DNA from: Henriciella sp.
Lineage (GTDB): Bacteria; Pseudomonadota; Alphaproteobacteria; Caulobacterales; Hyphomonadaceae
Direction of reading: 5' to 3'
Length of the DNA: 64,000 nucleotides
Assembly: GCA_017642885.1 (NCBI GenBank)
Contig: JAEPOM010000001.1
Coordinates: 62,001 to 126,000 of the forward strand
The translations under genes were made by a program, and so were the position numbers. Under the pieces are notes generated by a model. That model saw nothing but the letters and a program-made list of their open reading frames with translations, did not search any database and was not told the origin of the DNA. This document shows, one piece after another, positions 25,513-35,381 of the stretch; position 1 is the stretch's first letter; every line of letters starts with the position of its first letter.

Positions 25513-26568
25513 ATGAACACCAAAGACCTCCCCTTCACGCAACAAGATTTACGTGCGGCAATACCGGATCGATGCTTCGAGGCGAATGCCTGGCGCTCTA
25601 GCGCATATTTGCTCTTTGATCTCGCGATCATTGCCGCGCTCTATGCGGCGCTGACCCAAGTGAGCGCCTGGTATCTGGAATGGCCTATCCTGTTCCTGAT
25701 CGGCACGATGCTCTGGTCGCTCTTTGTTATTGGTCATGATGCGGGGCATGGCTCATTCGCCAAGAGCCGCCTGGTGAATTCGATCTTTGGCATCCTCGTC
25801 CATGGCGCGATCTTGGTGCCTTACCGTGGCTGGCAGCGCAGCCACGCCATGCACCATATGAAAACCGGGCACTTCAGAGATGAGGAAGTCTTCCGCGCCT
25901 GCCGCCGGGAAGAAGATTCGCTTTATCGCAAAATCATCTTCCGGTTTGGGATTTTCGTGCTGATCGGTTGGCCGATGTACAAGCTCGGTATTCGCAACAT
26001 CACCACCTATAAGCCAATCACAGGTAGCCATTACCTGCCGCAATCTGACCTTTATACGAAATCAGTACGGGCGTCCTGGTATTGGGGCCTCATCTCCGTC
26101 GCGGCGTTTCTCGCGCTCTATCTCAGCCTTGGCTTCATCTATGGCTGGGGCTTCTTTGCGAAATACATCCTCGCCCCGTACCTGATCTATGGCTGCTGGC
26201 TGACGTTGGTGACGTACATGCAGCACGTCTCTCCGGAAGTCCCGGTCTATGACGAGAAGGACTGGACGCGATTAAAAGGTGCGCTGGCCTCTGTGGATCG
26301 CGATTATGGTCCTTTCAATTGGATCACCCACAATATCGGCAATCTGCACGTCATCCACCATATCTACCCGACCATCCCCCACTATCGGCTTCAGGAAGCC
26401 ACGGATGCGGTGAAACCCATCCTGGGTGAGCATTATCTGACATCGAAGAATTTCGTCCTGGCGGACTTTGTCCGAAGCCAGCTGAAATGCCACTTCGTGG
26501 TCCCAGACGATGGGTTCGAACGCTATGAAAGCGCCTACACGTATCGTGAGGCGGAAGCGCAAACCTAG
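25513..26568 (+). CDS. Membrane fatty acid desaturase (acyl-lipid, FAD2-like)
   Basis: A 351-residue di-iron membrane desaturase. All three histidine boxes are present: HDAGH (75-79), HAMHH (111-115) and HVIHH (279-283), with hydrophobic segments near 32-50, 57-75, 190-215 and 217-240. The NIGNLHVIHHIYPTIPHYRL segment is typical of the delta-12/omega-3 type, so it likely inserts a double bond in membrane lipid acyl chains. It stands alone, with infA divergent and tRNA-His downstream on the other strand. Confidence 0.9.
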   Translation: MNTKDLPFTQQDLRAAIPDRCFEANAWRSSAYLLFDLAIIAALYAALTQVSAWYLEWPILFLIGTMLWSLFVIGHDAGHGSFAKSRLVNSIFGILVHGAILVPYRGWQRSHAMHHMKTGHFRDEEVFRACRREEDSLYRKIIFRFGIFVLIGWPMYKLGIRNITTYKPITGSHYLPQSDLYTKSVRASWYWGLISVAAFLALYLSLGFIYGWGFFAKYILAPYLIYGCWLTLVTYMQHVSPEVPVYDEKDWTRLKGALASVDRDYGPFNWITHNIGNLHVIHHIYPTIPHYRLQEATDAVKPILGEHYLTSKNFVLADFVRSQLKCHFVVPDDGFERYESAYTYREAEAQT

Positions 26569-26580
26569 TTTTTCTGAGAA

Positions 26581-26657
26581 TGGTACAGCCTCTTGGGTTC
26601 GAACCAAGGACCTCCGGTTCCACAAACCGGCGCTCTAACCAACTGAGCTAAGGCTGC
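26581..26657 (-). tRNA. tRNA-His (anticodon GTG), lacking encoded G-1
   Basis: A 77-base cloverleaf with CCA encoded. Arms: acceptor GCAGCCT with AGGCTGT, D-stem GCTC/GAGC, anticodon stem CCGGT/ACCGG with loop TTGTGGA (anticodon GTG), T-stem CTTGG/CCAAG with TTCGAAC. The base before G1 is T and the discriminator is A73, with G1 facing U72. Canonical bacterial tRNA-His has G-1 paired to C73; the form seen here is the known alphaproteobacterial variant. Confidence 0.95.
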
Positions 26658-26727
26658 ATTGAGGGTCCACATACGCCGGAGCGCGTCTGCGTTCAAGGTC
26701 GTTTTGTGCTAGATTCTGCAATCGCTG

Positions 26728-28221
26728 CTATTCGGCTGCGACAGGCACCAGACCGGCGACCTGATCAACAGTCTCATGCGCCCGCCGGAAAATCAGCGCA
26801 CCGTCTTCCAGTTTTCCATAGCGCATCAGGAAAATATCTCGCGAATAGTTCTGAGTGATAACCCAGGGCGCATCTTTGCCCTGTTGAGGGAACCGCTCCA
26901 TGGCGCGCTGCACATATCCGGACGAGAAGTCGAGGAAATCAGAATCCGCTTCAACGCCTACAGCGACGGGACGCGCTTCAACATAATTCTCGTTGTCGAG
27001 ATGATTGATCACCTTGCACATGTATTCGCTGGTCAGGTCTGCGCGCAGCGTCCAGCTCGCATTGGTGTATCCGAACACCGACGTCATGTTTGGAATATTG
27101 GAGGTCATGGCGCCGCGATAGTTCAGCAAATCGTGTGGGTTCTGCTTCTTGCCGTCGACGGTGAGTTCCGTGCCGCCGATGAATTGTAGCTCAAGCCCTG
27201 TCGCCGTCACGATGAGATCCGCTTCGAGTTCCTCGCCGGATTTCAGCTTGATGCCCTTCTCCGTAAAGCACTCAATGTGATCGGTAACGACTGACGCTTT
27301 CTCAGCTTTGATCGCTTCGAACAAATCTCCGTCGGGAATCAGACAGAGCCGCTGATCCCAGGGATTGTAAGTTGGCGTGAAGTGCTTCTCGACCACCTCG
27401 TCACCGAGTTCCTCGCGCGTCAGATCCAGCAATCTTTCCTTCACCTTCTGAGGCCGCACGCGGGTTTGTTTGTAGACAAATTGCTGCATGAGCACGTTGC
27501 GCCAGCGGGTTAGGCCGTATGCCATCATTCCGGGCAAAAACTTGCGTAGCCCATTGGCAAATTTATCGACAGCCGGACGCGAGACGACATAAGTTGGCGA
27601 CCGCTGCAGCATAGTCACGTGGGCCGCCTTGTCGGTCATCGCGGGGACAAGCGTCATGGCTGTGGCCCCGGAGCCGATCACCACAACTTTCTTGCCGGAA
27701 TAATCATAATCCTCAGGCCAGAGCTGGGGGTGAACGACGTCGCCTTTGAACTCATCCCGCCCTTCAAATTCCGGCGTGAACCCTTGATCGTAGCGGTAAT
27801 ACCCGGCGCACATATGCAGCCAGCCACAAGTCAGTTTTTGCTTCTTGCCGCCAGACTCGACCGTCACCGTCCATTTAGCTGAGGCGCTATCCCAACTCGC
27901 CGCCAGAACTTTATAGCCATAACGAATATTCGGATTGATGCCGTGCTCTTCAGCCGTCTCTTCGATGTAATCACGAATGGCCGGGCCGTCTGCGATGGCT
28001 TTCTGCGCTTGCCACGGTTTGAAGTTGAAGCCCAGCGTATGCATATCGCTATCACTTCGAATGCCGGGATAGCGGAAGAGATCCCAAGTGCCGCCCATAG
28101 CGTCGCGCATTTCCAGGATCTGGTAGGATTTTCCAGGGCATTTCTTGAGCAAATGCACCGCTGCGCCAATGCCAGAAAGCCCGGCACCGACGATGAGAAC
28201 GTCATAATGGGTCTTATTCAT
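26728..28221 (-). CDS. Flavin-containing (Baeyer-Villiger-type) monooxygenase
   Basis: A 497-residue FAD/NADPH monooxygenase. FAD site GAGLSG (12-17), GTWDLFRYPGIRSDSDM (44-60), the Baeyer-Villiger fingerprint FKGDVVHPQLW (158-168) and the NADPH Rossmann motif GSGATA near 183-188 are all present. Such enzymes oxidise ketones to esters, or soft nucleophiles; the substrate is unknown. It appears to be a single gene, downstream of pbpC on the same strand with a 66-base gap. Confidence 0.92.
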   Translation of the reverse strand: MNKTHYDVLIVGAGLSGIGAAVHLLKKCPGKSYQILEMRDAMGGTWDLFRYPGIRSDSDMHTLGFNFKPWQAQKAIADGPAIRDYIEETAEEHGINPNIRYGYKVLAASWDSASAKWTVTVESGGKKQKLTCGWLHMCAGYYRYDQGFTPEFEGRDEFKGDVVHPQLWPEDYDYSGKKVVVIGSGATAMTLVPAMTDKAAHVTMLQRSPTYVVSRPAVDKFANGLRKFLPGMMAYGLTRWRNVLMQQFVYKQTRVRPQKVKERLLDLTREELGDEVVEKHFTPTYNPWDQRLCLIPDGDLFEAIKAEKASVVTDHIECFTEKGIKLKSGEELEADLIVTATGLELQFIGGTELTVDGKKQNPHDLLNYRGAMTSNIPNMTSVFGYTNASWTLRADLTSEYMCKVINHLDNENYVEARPVAVGVEADSDFLDFSSGYVQRAMERFPQQGKDAPWVITQNYSRDIFLMRYGKLEDGALIFRRAHETVDQVAGLVPVAAE

Positions 28222-28287
28222 GACGCCAGTGTCACTTTTTTTGAGCTGACTGTCTAGCCTTACCCGCGCGGCAGCAATCCTCAGCGC

Positions 28288-30333
28288 CTATTCCAGCACG
28301 CGAATATCGACACTGCTCGTGCGTCCCACTCGGTCGACGGCAGACACACGATAGAAGCCCGCATCTGGCGGTTGCCAACTCGGCAGTCCACCAGCATCAG
28401 GCCGAACCGGAATTCCGTCGACAAACCAGTTGAGATCGCCCTCGCCTCGCCCGGCAAAAACAAAAGGCCGCGCAGGCTTGCCATCGACGGCACCTGCCCA
28501 GAGCTCCGCATTGCGCGGCGGGAACAAGATTTCGGGCGGCTTCGTATTGCCATCAAACGCGACAAGCGCCCCACGTGCGTCTCGCTGAACCTCGCTCATC
28601 AATCGTGATTTCGCAGAGCCACTCTCGCCAAGATGGTGAGCAGCGCGATCGGCTGCTTCGAACAGGATGGGCAGAGCTGCAACGCGTCCGGTTTGTCCAG
28701 GTCTTGGCGCGCCATCGGCGCGGCCGACCCAGACGATGATGGCATAATCGCCAGCGACACCCGCCGCCCAAGCGTCGCGATACCCGTATGAAGTGCCGGT
28801 CTTGAACGCGACTTGCGGCGCATTGGCTGTCAGACGTCCTGGCATCCGGCCAGCTGGCGCCGGCGTTTCACGCAGGATCTTTAGGATCTTCTCCGCGCTG
28901 TCTGCGCTCATCAGTTGATAGTGTGGGCGTTCCTCACCCACTCGGTCGGCATCCCAGACCAGCGGCATGGCGCGGCCGTTGTCGCCGAGCGCGGCATACA
29001 AGACGGCAAGCTCCTGTGCGGTTAGACCGGCTCCGCCAAGTGCCAAAGCGAGGCCGGGCTCTTTCGTGGCCGTCCCAGCAATACGCGGATGCGCGCCCGC
29101 GAGAGTCAGGGCCGCGGCAAAACGCTGAGGGCCAACCCGGTCCAGCGTCAGCACAGCAGGGACGTTCAGGGAGTGCTGCAAGGCCTCAGAGATTCGGACA
29201 TCACCGCGAAACAAGCGATCGAAATTTTCTGGTTGGTAGGCGGCGAAGCGCTTTGGCAGGTCGGCAATCCGTGTTGAAGGCGCCGCGCTGCCATCATCGA
29301 ATGCAAGCGCATAGATGAAGGGCTTCAAAGTCGATCCGGGGGACCGCGCGTGGTTGGTAAGATCCAGCCACCCGCCGGGCCGCGATCGATCCACTGAGCC
29401 AATGGCTGACCGGACCGCGCGCGTGGGAATATCGACGATCAGGATCGAAACCTGCGCCTCAGGCTCAAGATCGTCTACCAACCTCCGCGCCAACTGCTCC
29501 ATCTCCGCTTGCAAACCTGCATCAATCGTGGAGCGAACGTCTGACTTGCGATCTCCAGCCGCATTCCCTGTTGCGTGCCAGGCGCGCGCAGGGAAGGTAT
29601 ACCGCCGCCCTGGGATCGTCGCTGCGCGCGCCTCGTCGGCCCGCGCTTCGTTGAGATACCCGAGCCGCACGAGCTTCGCGACGATGGAATCGCGCCCGGC
29701 GCGTGCGCCTTCGGGTCGTAGGTCTGGTCGGCGAACTTCCGGCGATTGCGGCAGAGCAATCAGCAAAGCAATTTGATCATCAGACAGGCGATTAGGTTCC
29801 CGCCCGAAATAGCGCCAGCTCGCAGCGCGAATGCCTTCCAGGTTTCCGCCATAAGGGGTCAGCGTCAGGTAGAGTTCCAGGATTTCACGTTTACTGAGCC
29901 GCCATTCCAGCTGGTGGGCGCGCCACATCTCGGCAAGCTTTGCGCCGACGGTGCGACTGGGCCTCGGTTCAAGCAACCGCGCCGTCTGCATCGTAATAGT
30001 TGAACCACCTGAGATCACGCGTCCGGCCTGAGCGGAGCTGGTCATAGCTCGAACCATGCCAAGCCAGTCGACGCCGCCATGTGACCAGAACCGTTTGTCT
30101 TCCACTTCCAGTAAGGCTTCGATGAAGACTGGGTCAATCTCATCCAGATCGGCTGCAAATCTCCAGGATCCGTTTTCGCGCGGGATGGCGCGTAAAGGAC
30201 GATCATCGCGATCCGAGATCATCACCGACACGTCTCGCCCACGTTCAATCGGCGGAGGAAAGAGCTTGTCGAGGACGAAAACCACGACCAGCGATACTGC
30301 AAGCAGTACCGCCAATCGCTTGAGCCAGATCAT
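28288..30333 (-). CDS. pbpC: Penicillin-binding protein 1C (glycosyltransferase/transpeptidase)
   Basis: A 681-residue bifunctional class A PBP of the PbpC type. One N-terminal membrane anchor (about 5-22). GT51 domain with EDKRFWSHGGVD (catalytic Glu78) and GGSTITMQTARLL. Transpeptidase with STLK (Ser334, Lys337), SLN (388-390) and KTGTS (511-515). The C-terminal extension of about 90 residues matches the PBP1C-specific domain. The start is coupled by ATGA to the alpha-2-macroglobulin gene, the known yfhM-pbpC arrangement, in which the protease trap and the wall-repair synthase are thought to act together in the periplasm. Confidence 0.95.
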   Translation of the reverse strand: MIWLKRLAVLLAVSLVVVFVLDKLFPPPIERGRDVSVMISDRDDRPLRAIPRENGSWRFAADLDEIDPVFIEALLEVEDKRFWSHGGVDWLGMVRAMTSSAQAGRVISGGSTITMQTARLLEPRPSRTVGAKLAEMWRAHQLEWRLSKREILELYLTLTPYGGNLEGIRAASWRYFGREPNRLSDDQIALLIALPQSPEVRRPDLRPEGARAGRDSIVAKLVRLGYLNEARADEARAATIPGRRYTFPARAWHATGNAAGDRKSDVRSTIDAGLQAEMEQLARRLVDDLEPEAQVSILIVDIPTRAVRSAIGSVDRSRPGGWLDLTNHARSPGSTLKPFIYALAFDDGSAAPSTRIADLPKRFAAYQPENFDRLFRGDVRISEALQHSLNVPAVLTLDRVGPQRFAAALTLAGAHPRIAGTATKEPGLALALGGAGLTAQELAVLYAALGDNGRAMPLVWDADRVGEERPHYQLMSADSAEKILKILRETPAPAGRMPGRLTANAPQVAFKTGTSYGYRDAWAAGVAGDYAIIVWVGRADGAPRPGQTGRVAALPILFEAADRAAHHLGESGSAKSRLMSEVQRDARGALVAFDGNTKPPEILFPPRNAELWAGAVDGKPARPFVFAGRGEGDLNWFVDGIPVRPDAGGLPSWQPPDAGFYRVSAVDRVGRTSSVDIRVLE

Positions 30334-33300
30334 CTTGTACCACCCGCTCCGGAGACTTGAGGCGCTATGGTGATCTCAGAGGATGCAGACCGCGCGAACA
30401 CGTCGGGCCGGTACATGTCTTCCGCTACCACACCTGGCATCGTAAACGTGCCAGGGGTCACAGCGCGGACAACGTAAGCGAGCGTGCGCTCTTCATCGAC
30501 GACATCAATCGCGGCAACAAATCGATCATCGCGGGCTTCAGCCGTTTCGGCTGCATCGATCTCACCAATCCACGCAAAGGCGCCATCTGGACCATATTCG
30601 CGGGCGCCATCGGCCGAGCGCAGAACCGTCTCGATTTCAAATCCAGCGGGCAACAAGTCAGCCAAGATTACTGGATTGTTGCGACGTTCCCGTGGTGCCA
30701 AGGTCAGCGTGACGACCAATTGATCGCCTTGCGTCAGCTCGGCGAGATTGACCCGCCCGCCTTGCAACGTGCGCAGCCGTTTTGTCGCTGACAGTTTTTC
30801 ACTCGCCGGGCGCGGAGCGCTGGCTGGAGACCCGGTGACCATCACCGTCCGGAACACGGGGCTCGAGCCACGTCTCAACCGGAAGCTCACACCGCGTTCA
30901 ACCTGATCCGGCGTCACGAAGTAACGACGATCATTGTCGCTGTTGCGGCCGAGGCCATCGACATCCAGGCGCAAGCCATCTTCCTGGGACAAACCACCCA
31001 CGGCGAGCAGCATGAAGGCTTTCTCCTGCGTGGTCAGGCGATCCGGCTCGGGCGTGTCTTCGCCAATCTGCTCGGCGAACCGTGCGACGTGGTCATTGAA
31101 CCCGGTCTCCGCGGCGAGCGCCAACACACCTGCACGATCGCGCAGCGGCGTCTGGTAATAGTCGCCGCTATTGTCGTAGCCGAGCGTTTTTTCAGCGGCA
31201 TTGAACGCGCTGAAGGCTCGTGATCGATCGCCCATATAAGACAATGCAGCTGCCAGGTGGGCCTTGGCCAAAGGTGAGCGGATGTCATTCAACTCACGAT
31301 CATGGAGATAACGAAGACGCGAAACATCAGCCTTGCCGGCGCGCGCCAAAACATACAGCGCGTATGGCGCTGCCCGCTGCATCAGCTTCTTCTCGGTGTC
31401 ATCGTGCCAGCGGCTTTCATAGACATCGGTCTCGTAGCCATAGACCCGCCACGCGTCGCCTTGCGCGATTGTCCGCAGCGATTGATACGCCCGGTCGAGC
31501 GCGGCTTGCGGCACTTCGTAACCTTCTTCTTTCGCGCGATACAGGAAGTCCGTTGTATAGGCACCCAGCCAAGGCGAAGCATAACCGTCTCCCGCTCTCC
31601 AAAGACCGAAAGCGCCATTGTCGCTTTGTCGATTGAGAACACGAGAGATCGCAGCCTGCACCCGGTCTCGGGCGACAGGTTGATTGTCGCGAGCGCCTTC
31701 CTCAACCAGCTGCTCGGCATAGATCAAAGGCATCGCGCGGCTGATCGTTTGTTCCGTACATCCATATGGATAGCGTGCCAGGGAATTGTAGAGTGCGCTT
31801 GGATCCACCGGTAGGCCAGAGAAGCTCACCGTCATACGCGCACTTCCAGGTACAAAGCCGTCAAACAGACTGAGGTCCGGAGCGTAAGTCTGATCCTCTT
31901 CCATCAGCGCGCGGCTGATATTGGTCACCGGCAAGAAGGCTGAGCGGGTCTGGATCTGATAGGTGCGGGTGACACTATAATTGTCAGGTCCAGAGACGCT
32001 GAGCTGCATGTCCGAAATGCCGGCTCCTTCAGCCGTGAAACGAATCCCTTGATCCGCACGGGTTCCACTTGGTATCGCCTTGGCGAGCTCAGCAGTTGCC
32101 ACGTCGAGCGGCTCTGTGGCCGTCAGCGTAGTTTCAAACTCGCCGCCAGGCAGCTCGATATTATCGATGCTGACAGTCGCTACGGCTTCATCTCCGGGCG
32201 CCATGAAACGCGGCAGGATCAGATCGGCAGGCGCTTCTCGTCGGACCGTCAAAGGCTGATCAGCCTGTCCCAGGCCGCTCGCCGACCAGGCAACCGCCAT
32301 CAGTCTCAGCTCACCGTTGAATTCCGGGATGCTGAAATCGATCTCGGCTTCGCCGCCGCGGCCGACTTCGACAATTCCGCTGAACAACGCGACGGTCTGC
32401 GTTGGCACGACAGACAAGCCTTCTCCACCTAGTTGGTCACCGCCGGTTCGAACTTCAGCTGGCAATCCGAGGTTCGGATCGAGCAGGCGGCCATAATCGT
32501 CATACAAGGACAGACCCATAGCCTTTTTGCCATAATACCAGTCGGTCGGGTTCGGGCTCGAAAACTTGGTCAAGCGCAGGATGCCCTCATCCACTGCCGC
32601 TAGTGTCACGAAAGCCTTCTCGCGTGGTCCACCTTCGACAGACACAGTAATCGTCTGATCGCGGCCTGGCCGGATCAGCTCAGGGGCTTCGATTTCAACA
32701 TTGAACGTACGGTTTTCCATGCTCACAGGCACGTAGCCGACGCCCACCGCGCGCCGTGGTTTCGATTGAATTACAGGGTCTCGCGGTGTGTAGACATTGA
32801 CCATCACATAGGCGCCCTCGCCCCATTCATCGGTCACCGGCAAGGTTACAGTCGTGCCCGTTGCCTGAACCTGACGCGTTTCGATCGACAGGATGCGATC
32901 CGTCGCGACGACGATTTGAGCTTCGCCGTCGTACGGAGGAACAATCGTCAGAGCAGCGGGTCTGCCTGCGACGATCTGCTGTTCATCGACGGTGACCTCT
33001 ACCCGGTCCGGTGCTTCGACCCCATCACCGGTGACGTCACCACCCCATCCGACCCGGAAAGCCCGGCTCGCACGGTCGCCATTTTCTGATTCAATGACCA
33101 GCTCATGAGCGCCCCAATCGAGGCCAGAAACGGTGATTGTGCCAGCCCCTTCCTGAGTCCGCAGACCACCTTCATTTACGGTGCGCACGGTGCGTGAACG
33201 ACGCCATTTCCAACGACCATCCTCGCGGTACCAATCATAATGGTAGTTGATCTCGAGGATCTTCCAGCGCAGGTCCTCGACCAGGCCTTCACCTGCTGCA

Positions 33301-35285
33301 TTCAGCGCGGCGAGCTCGAACGTGCCCTCTTCCTCATAGCCAATGCGACCATCGAAAGCGGGTTTGATTCCGAGATAGAGGTCTTTCGGGCGATAAGGAA
33401 TGCGAACGCTTTCCGTTACGGCCCGGCCACCTGGCTCGAGCACACTGACAACAGCGTTCAGGCGAAGCGGTATATCAGCGTTTCGGCCGCGATTACCTGG
33501 CTCGAGGCGAACAGTCGCAGCACCTGCGCCATCGGTGACCCGATCCGGCAAATCCATGATCTGCTCGCGGAAGCTGCCATCATGCGGGCCCCAGCTAAAC
33601 CCTTCATAACCGAAGGGTTGGGGGTCCACTTCCACCCGTGCTTGGGACATGACCGTCAGGGCAGCACCGGGTGCGCCGTAAAGGAAACGGGCGGAGACAT
33701 CGATGTCTCTCGCATCATCGCCAGGCAGGAACGGCGCGTCTTCGGCCTCAAGCTCCACGGCAATCCGCTGCGGAACGAAATCTTCGACTGAGTAAGACGC
33801 CGACCCGACCACACCGACACCATCAATCTCCGCAACTGTGCGCCACACGCCGCGCGCTGCACTGTTTGGCAGTTCGATGTCGCGTTGGATCGCGCCGCCA
33901 TCGCCAACCGCGAACCGGGCACGGAAGGACTCCATGCCATTCGGTCGATATGTGATCAGCGTTCCATTGCGTTCGGTGATCGCACGCCCGGCCCGGTCGC
34001 GCATCATCGCTGTAAGATAGACCGTTTCACCTGGGCGATAGATCCCACGCTCTGTGTAAACATAAGCGTCAACATCACCGGGCGTGACCCGCCCACCGGT
34101 GCTGAGCTCAGAAAGGTCCACCGGCGCGCGCGACAGATCAAGGATCGCCGTGTCGCCCTTTAGTCCGGAGGCCAGCACCATTTTCGGCGCCATGTTTCCG
34201 GTGCCTGCCAGCAATTCAGAATTAAAGGACACACGTCCATCAACACCGGTCGCCGCTTCACCCAGGACTTCGTTGTTTCGAGCAATCAATTGTACGGGCG
34301 TGTTCGGCATCACGCGGCCATCCTGCAGAGAGCGAAGCGTCACATCGAGACCGGATTCGCTGCGATAGGCCGTCAGAGCTAGATCCGTCAGCATCACCCA
34401 TCGCTTGGCCGACGCTGGTGGTCCTTCATATCGATCAAGCTCGATATCATCGGAAACTTCGATGAAGTAAGCACCGGGTTCCAGCGTACCGATCACATCC
34501 GGTAAGGGGAATACGGTGACAACCGGTGCGTTCTTGAGATTCTGGATCGCCATGGTCCCGGTCCAAACTTCCGAGGCGAGGTCGCTCGGATTCTCGTCGC
34601 CATACACATAAGAGTAGCGCCCTTGCGGACTGTCTGACCCTTTGGAGACTGACTTGAAAGCGAGGGCCCGGTCATTGACCCGGGAAACGGTCAGCCGAAC
34701 GCTCTCGACATTGACCGTTTCGATAGCAAGACCGTCAGCGTCTTCACGCGGCAGGATCACACCGGATCCGCTAAAACCAACATAAGGCGGGCGATCTTCG
34801 AAACTGATCTGAACTTCTTCTTCACGTCCAAGCTCATCACCATCCTCGGATGGGAAGCCTTCGGTGAGCGTCAGCGTATAGGTCGACGCAAAGCTTAAGC
34901 CGCTCAGACACAATTGCTGGCCGGTGACACTGTAGGCCACTTCCACGCTGCCATTCATCGGAGCGAAAATCGAATAGTCGGCATTCGGATCGAGAGGCTC
35001 AGAGAAGACCAAACAAGCTTTAGGAAGAGAATCACTCGTGTCGGGAGCATACCGAACATAAGAGAAGCGTTCTTCGCCATTGCTCTGCGCCAGTCTTTGC
35101 CGATCTCGTTCACGGCGATCCGCGGCGACCTGATCCGAACGCGATCGCTCGACCACTTGACCTTCCGCCTCTTCAGGCGGCGGCGGCACTTCATCAGAGG
35201 TGTTGTTCCCGCCCCCGCAAGCCGCCAGCGCAATTGCCATTGCCCCGAGCAGAATGCTGCGAACCCCTGATGTTCGACCGCTCAT
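30330..35285 (-). CDS. Bacterial alpha-2-macroglobulin lipoprotein (YfhM-like)
   Basis: A 1651-residue bacterial alpha-2-macroglobulin, a periplasmic protease trap. Lipoprotein signal with lipobox LAAC (about Cys23) and a Gly/Asn linker. Tandem macroglobulin domains are followed by a thioester domain with the intact motif GCTEQ (Cys1176, Gln1179), which covalently captures attacking proteases. About seven hydrophobic residue patterns at domain joins (VDAYVYTERGIYRPGETVYLT near 407, bait region after it) fit the family. The length is normal. It heads the operon with pbpC. Confidence 0.94.
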   Translation of the reverse strand: MSGRTSGVRSILLGAMAIALAACGGGNNTSDEVPPPPEEAEGQVVERSRSDQVAADRRERDRQRLAQSNGEERFSYVRYAPDTSDSLPKACLVFSEPLDPNADYSIFAPMNGSVEVAYSVTGQQLCLSGLSFASTYTLTLTEGFPSEDGDELGREEEVQISFEDRPPYVGFSGSGVILPREDADGLAIETVNVESVRLTVSRVNDRALAFKSVSKGSDSPQGRYSYVYGDENPSDLASEVWTGTMAIQNLKNAPVVTVFPLPDVIGTLEPGAYFIEVSDDIELDRYEGPPASAKRWVMLTDLALTAYRSESGLDVTLRSLQDGRVMPNTPVQLIARNNEVLGEAATGVDGRVSFNSELLAGTGNMAPKMVLASGLKGDTAILDLSRAPVDLSELSTGGRVTPGDVDAYVYTERGIYRPGETVYLTAMMRDRAGRAITERNGTLITYRPNGMESFRARFAVGDGGAIQRDIELPNSAARGVWRTVAEIDGVGVVGSASYSVEDFVPQRIAVELEAEDAPFLPGDDARDIDVSARFLYGAPGAALTVMSQARVEVDPQPFGYEGFSWGPHDGSFREQIMDLPDRVTDGAGAATVRLEPGNRGRNADIPLRLNAVVSVLEPGGRAVTESVRIPYRPKDLYLGIKPAFDGRIGYEEEGTFELAALNAAGEGLVEDLRWKILEINYHYDWYREDGRWKWRRSRTVRTVNEGGLRTQEGAGTITVSGLDWGAHELVIESENGDRASRAFRVGWGGDVTGDGVEAPDRVEVTVDEQQIVAGRPAALTIVPPYDGEAQIVVATDRILSIETRQVQATGTTVTLPVTDEWGEGAYVMVNVYTPRDPVIQSKPRRAVGVGYVPVSMENRTFNVEIEAPELIRPGRDQTITVSVEGGPREKAFVTLAAVDEGILRLTKFSSPNPTDWYYGKKAMGLSLYDDYGRLLDPNLGLPAEVRTGGDQLGGEGLSVVPTQTVALFSGIVEVGRGGEAEIDFSIPEFNGELRLMAVAWSASGLGQADQPLTVRREAPADLILPRFMAPGDEAVATVSIDNIELPGGEFETTLTATEPLDVATAELAKAIPSGTRADQGIRFTAEGAGISDMQLSVSGPDNYSVTRTYQIQTRSAFLPVTNISRALMEEDQTYAPDLSLFDGFVPGSARMTVSFSGLPVDPSALYNSLARYPYGCTEQTISRAMPLIYAEQLVEEGARDNQPVARDRVQAAISRVLNRQSDNGAFGLWRAGDGYASPWLGAYTTDFLYRAKEEGYEVPQAALDRAYQSLRTIAQGDAWRVYGYETDVYESRWHDDTEKKLMQRAAPYALYVLARAGKADVSRLRYLHDRELNDIRSPLAKAHLAAALSYMGDRSRAFSAFNAAEKTLGYDNSGDYYQTPLRDRAGVLALAAETGFNDHVARFAEQIGEDTPEPDRLTTQEKAFMLLAVGGLSQEDGLRLDVDGLGRNSDNDRRYFVTPDQVERGVSFRLRRGSSPVFRTVMVTGSPASAPRPASEKLSATKRLRTLQGGRVNLAELTQGDQLVVTLTLAPRERRNNPVILADLLPAGFEIETVLRSADGAREYGPDGAFAWIGEIDAAETAEARDDRFVAAIDVVDEERTLAYVVRAVTPGTFTMPGVVAEDMYRPDVFARSASSEITIAPQVSGAGGTR

Positions 35286-35381
35286 GGTGAAGTCCCTTCC
35301 TGTTTATTTGCTTAACCTTTACACGGGTTTGGCTAGCCGCCAACAGGGCGGAAACAAGACTTTTTCGCCACGATTGGCAGC

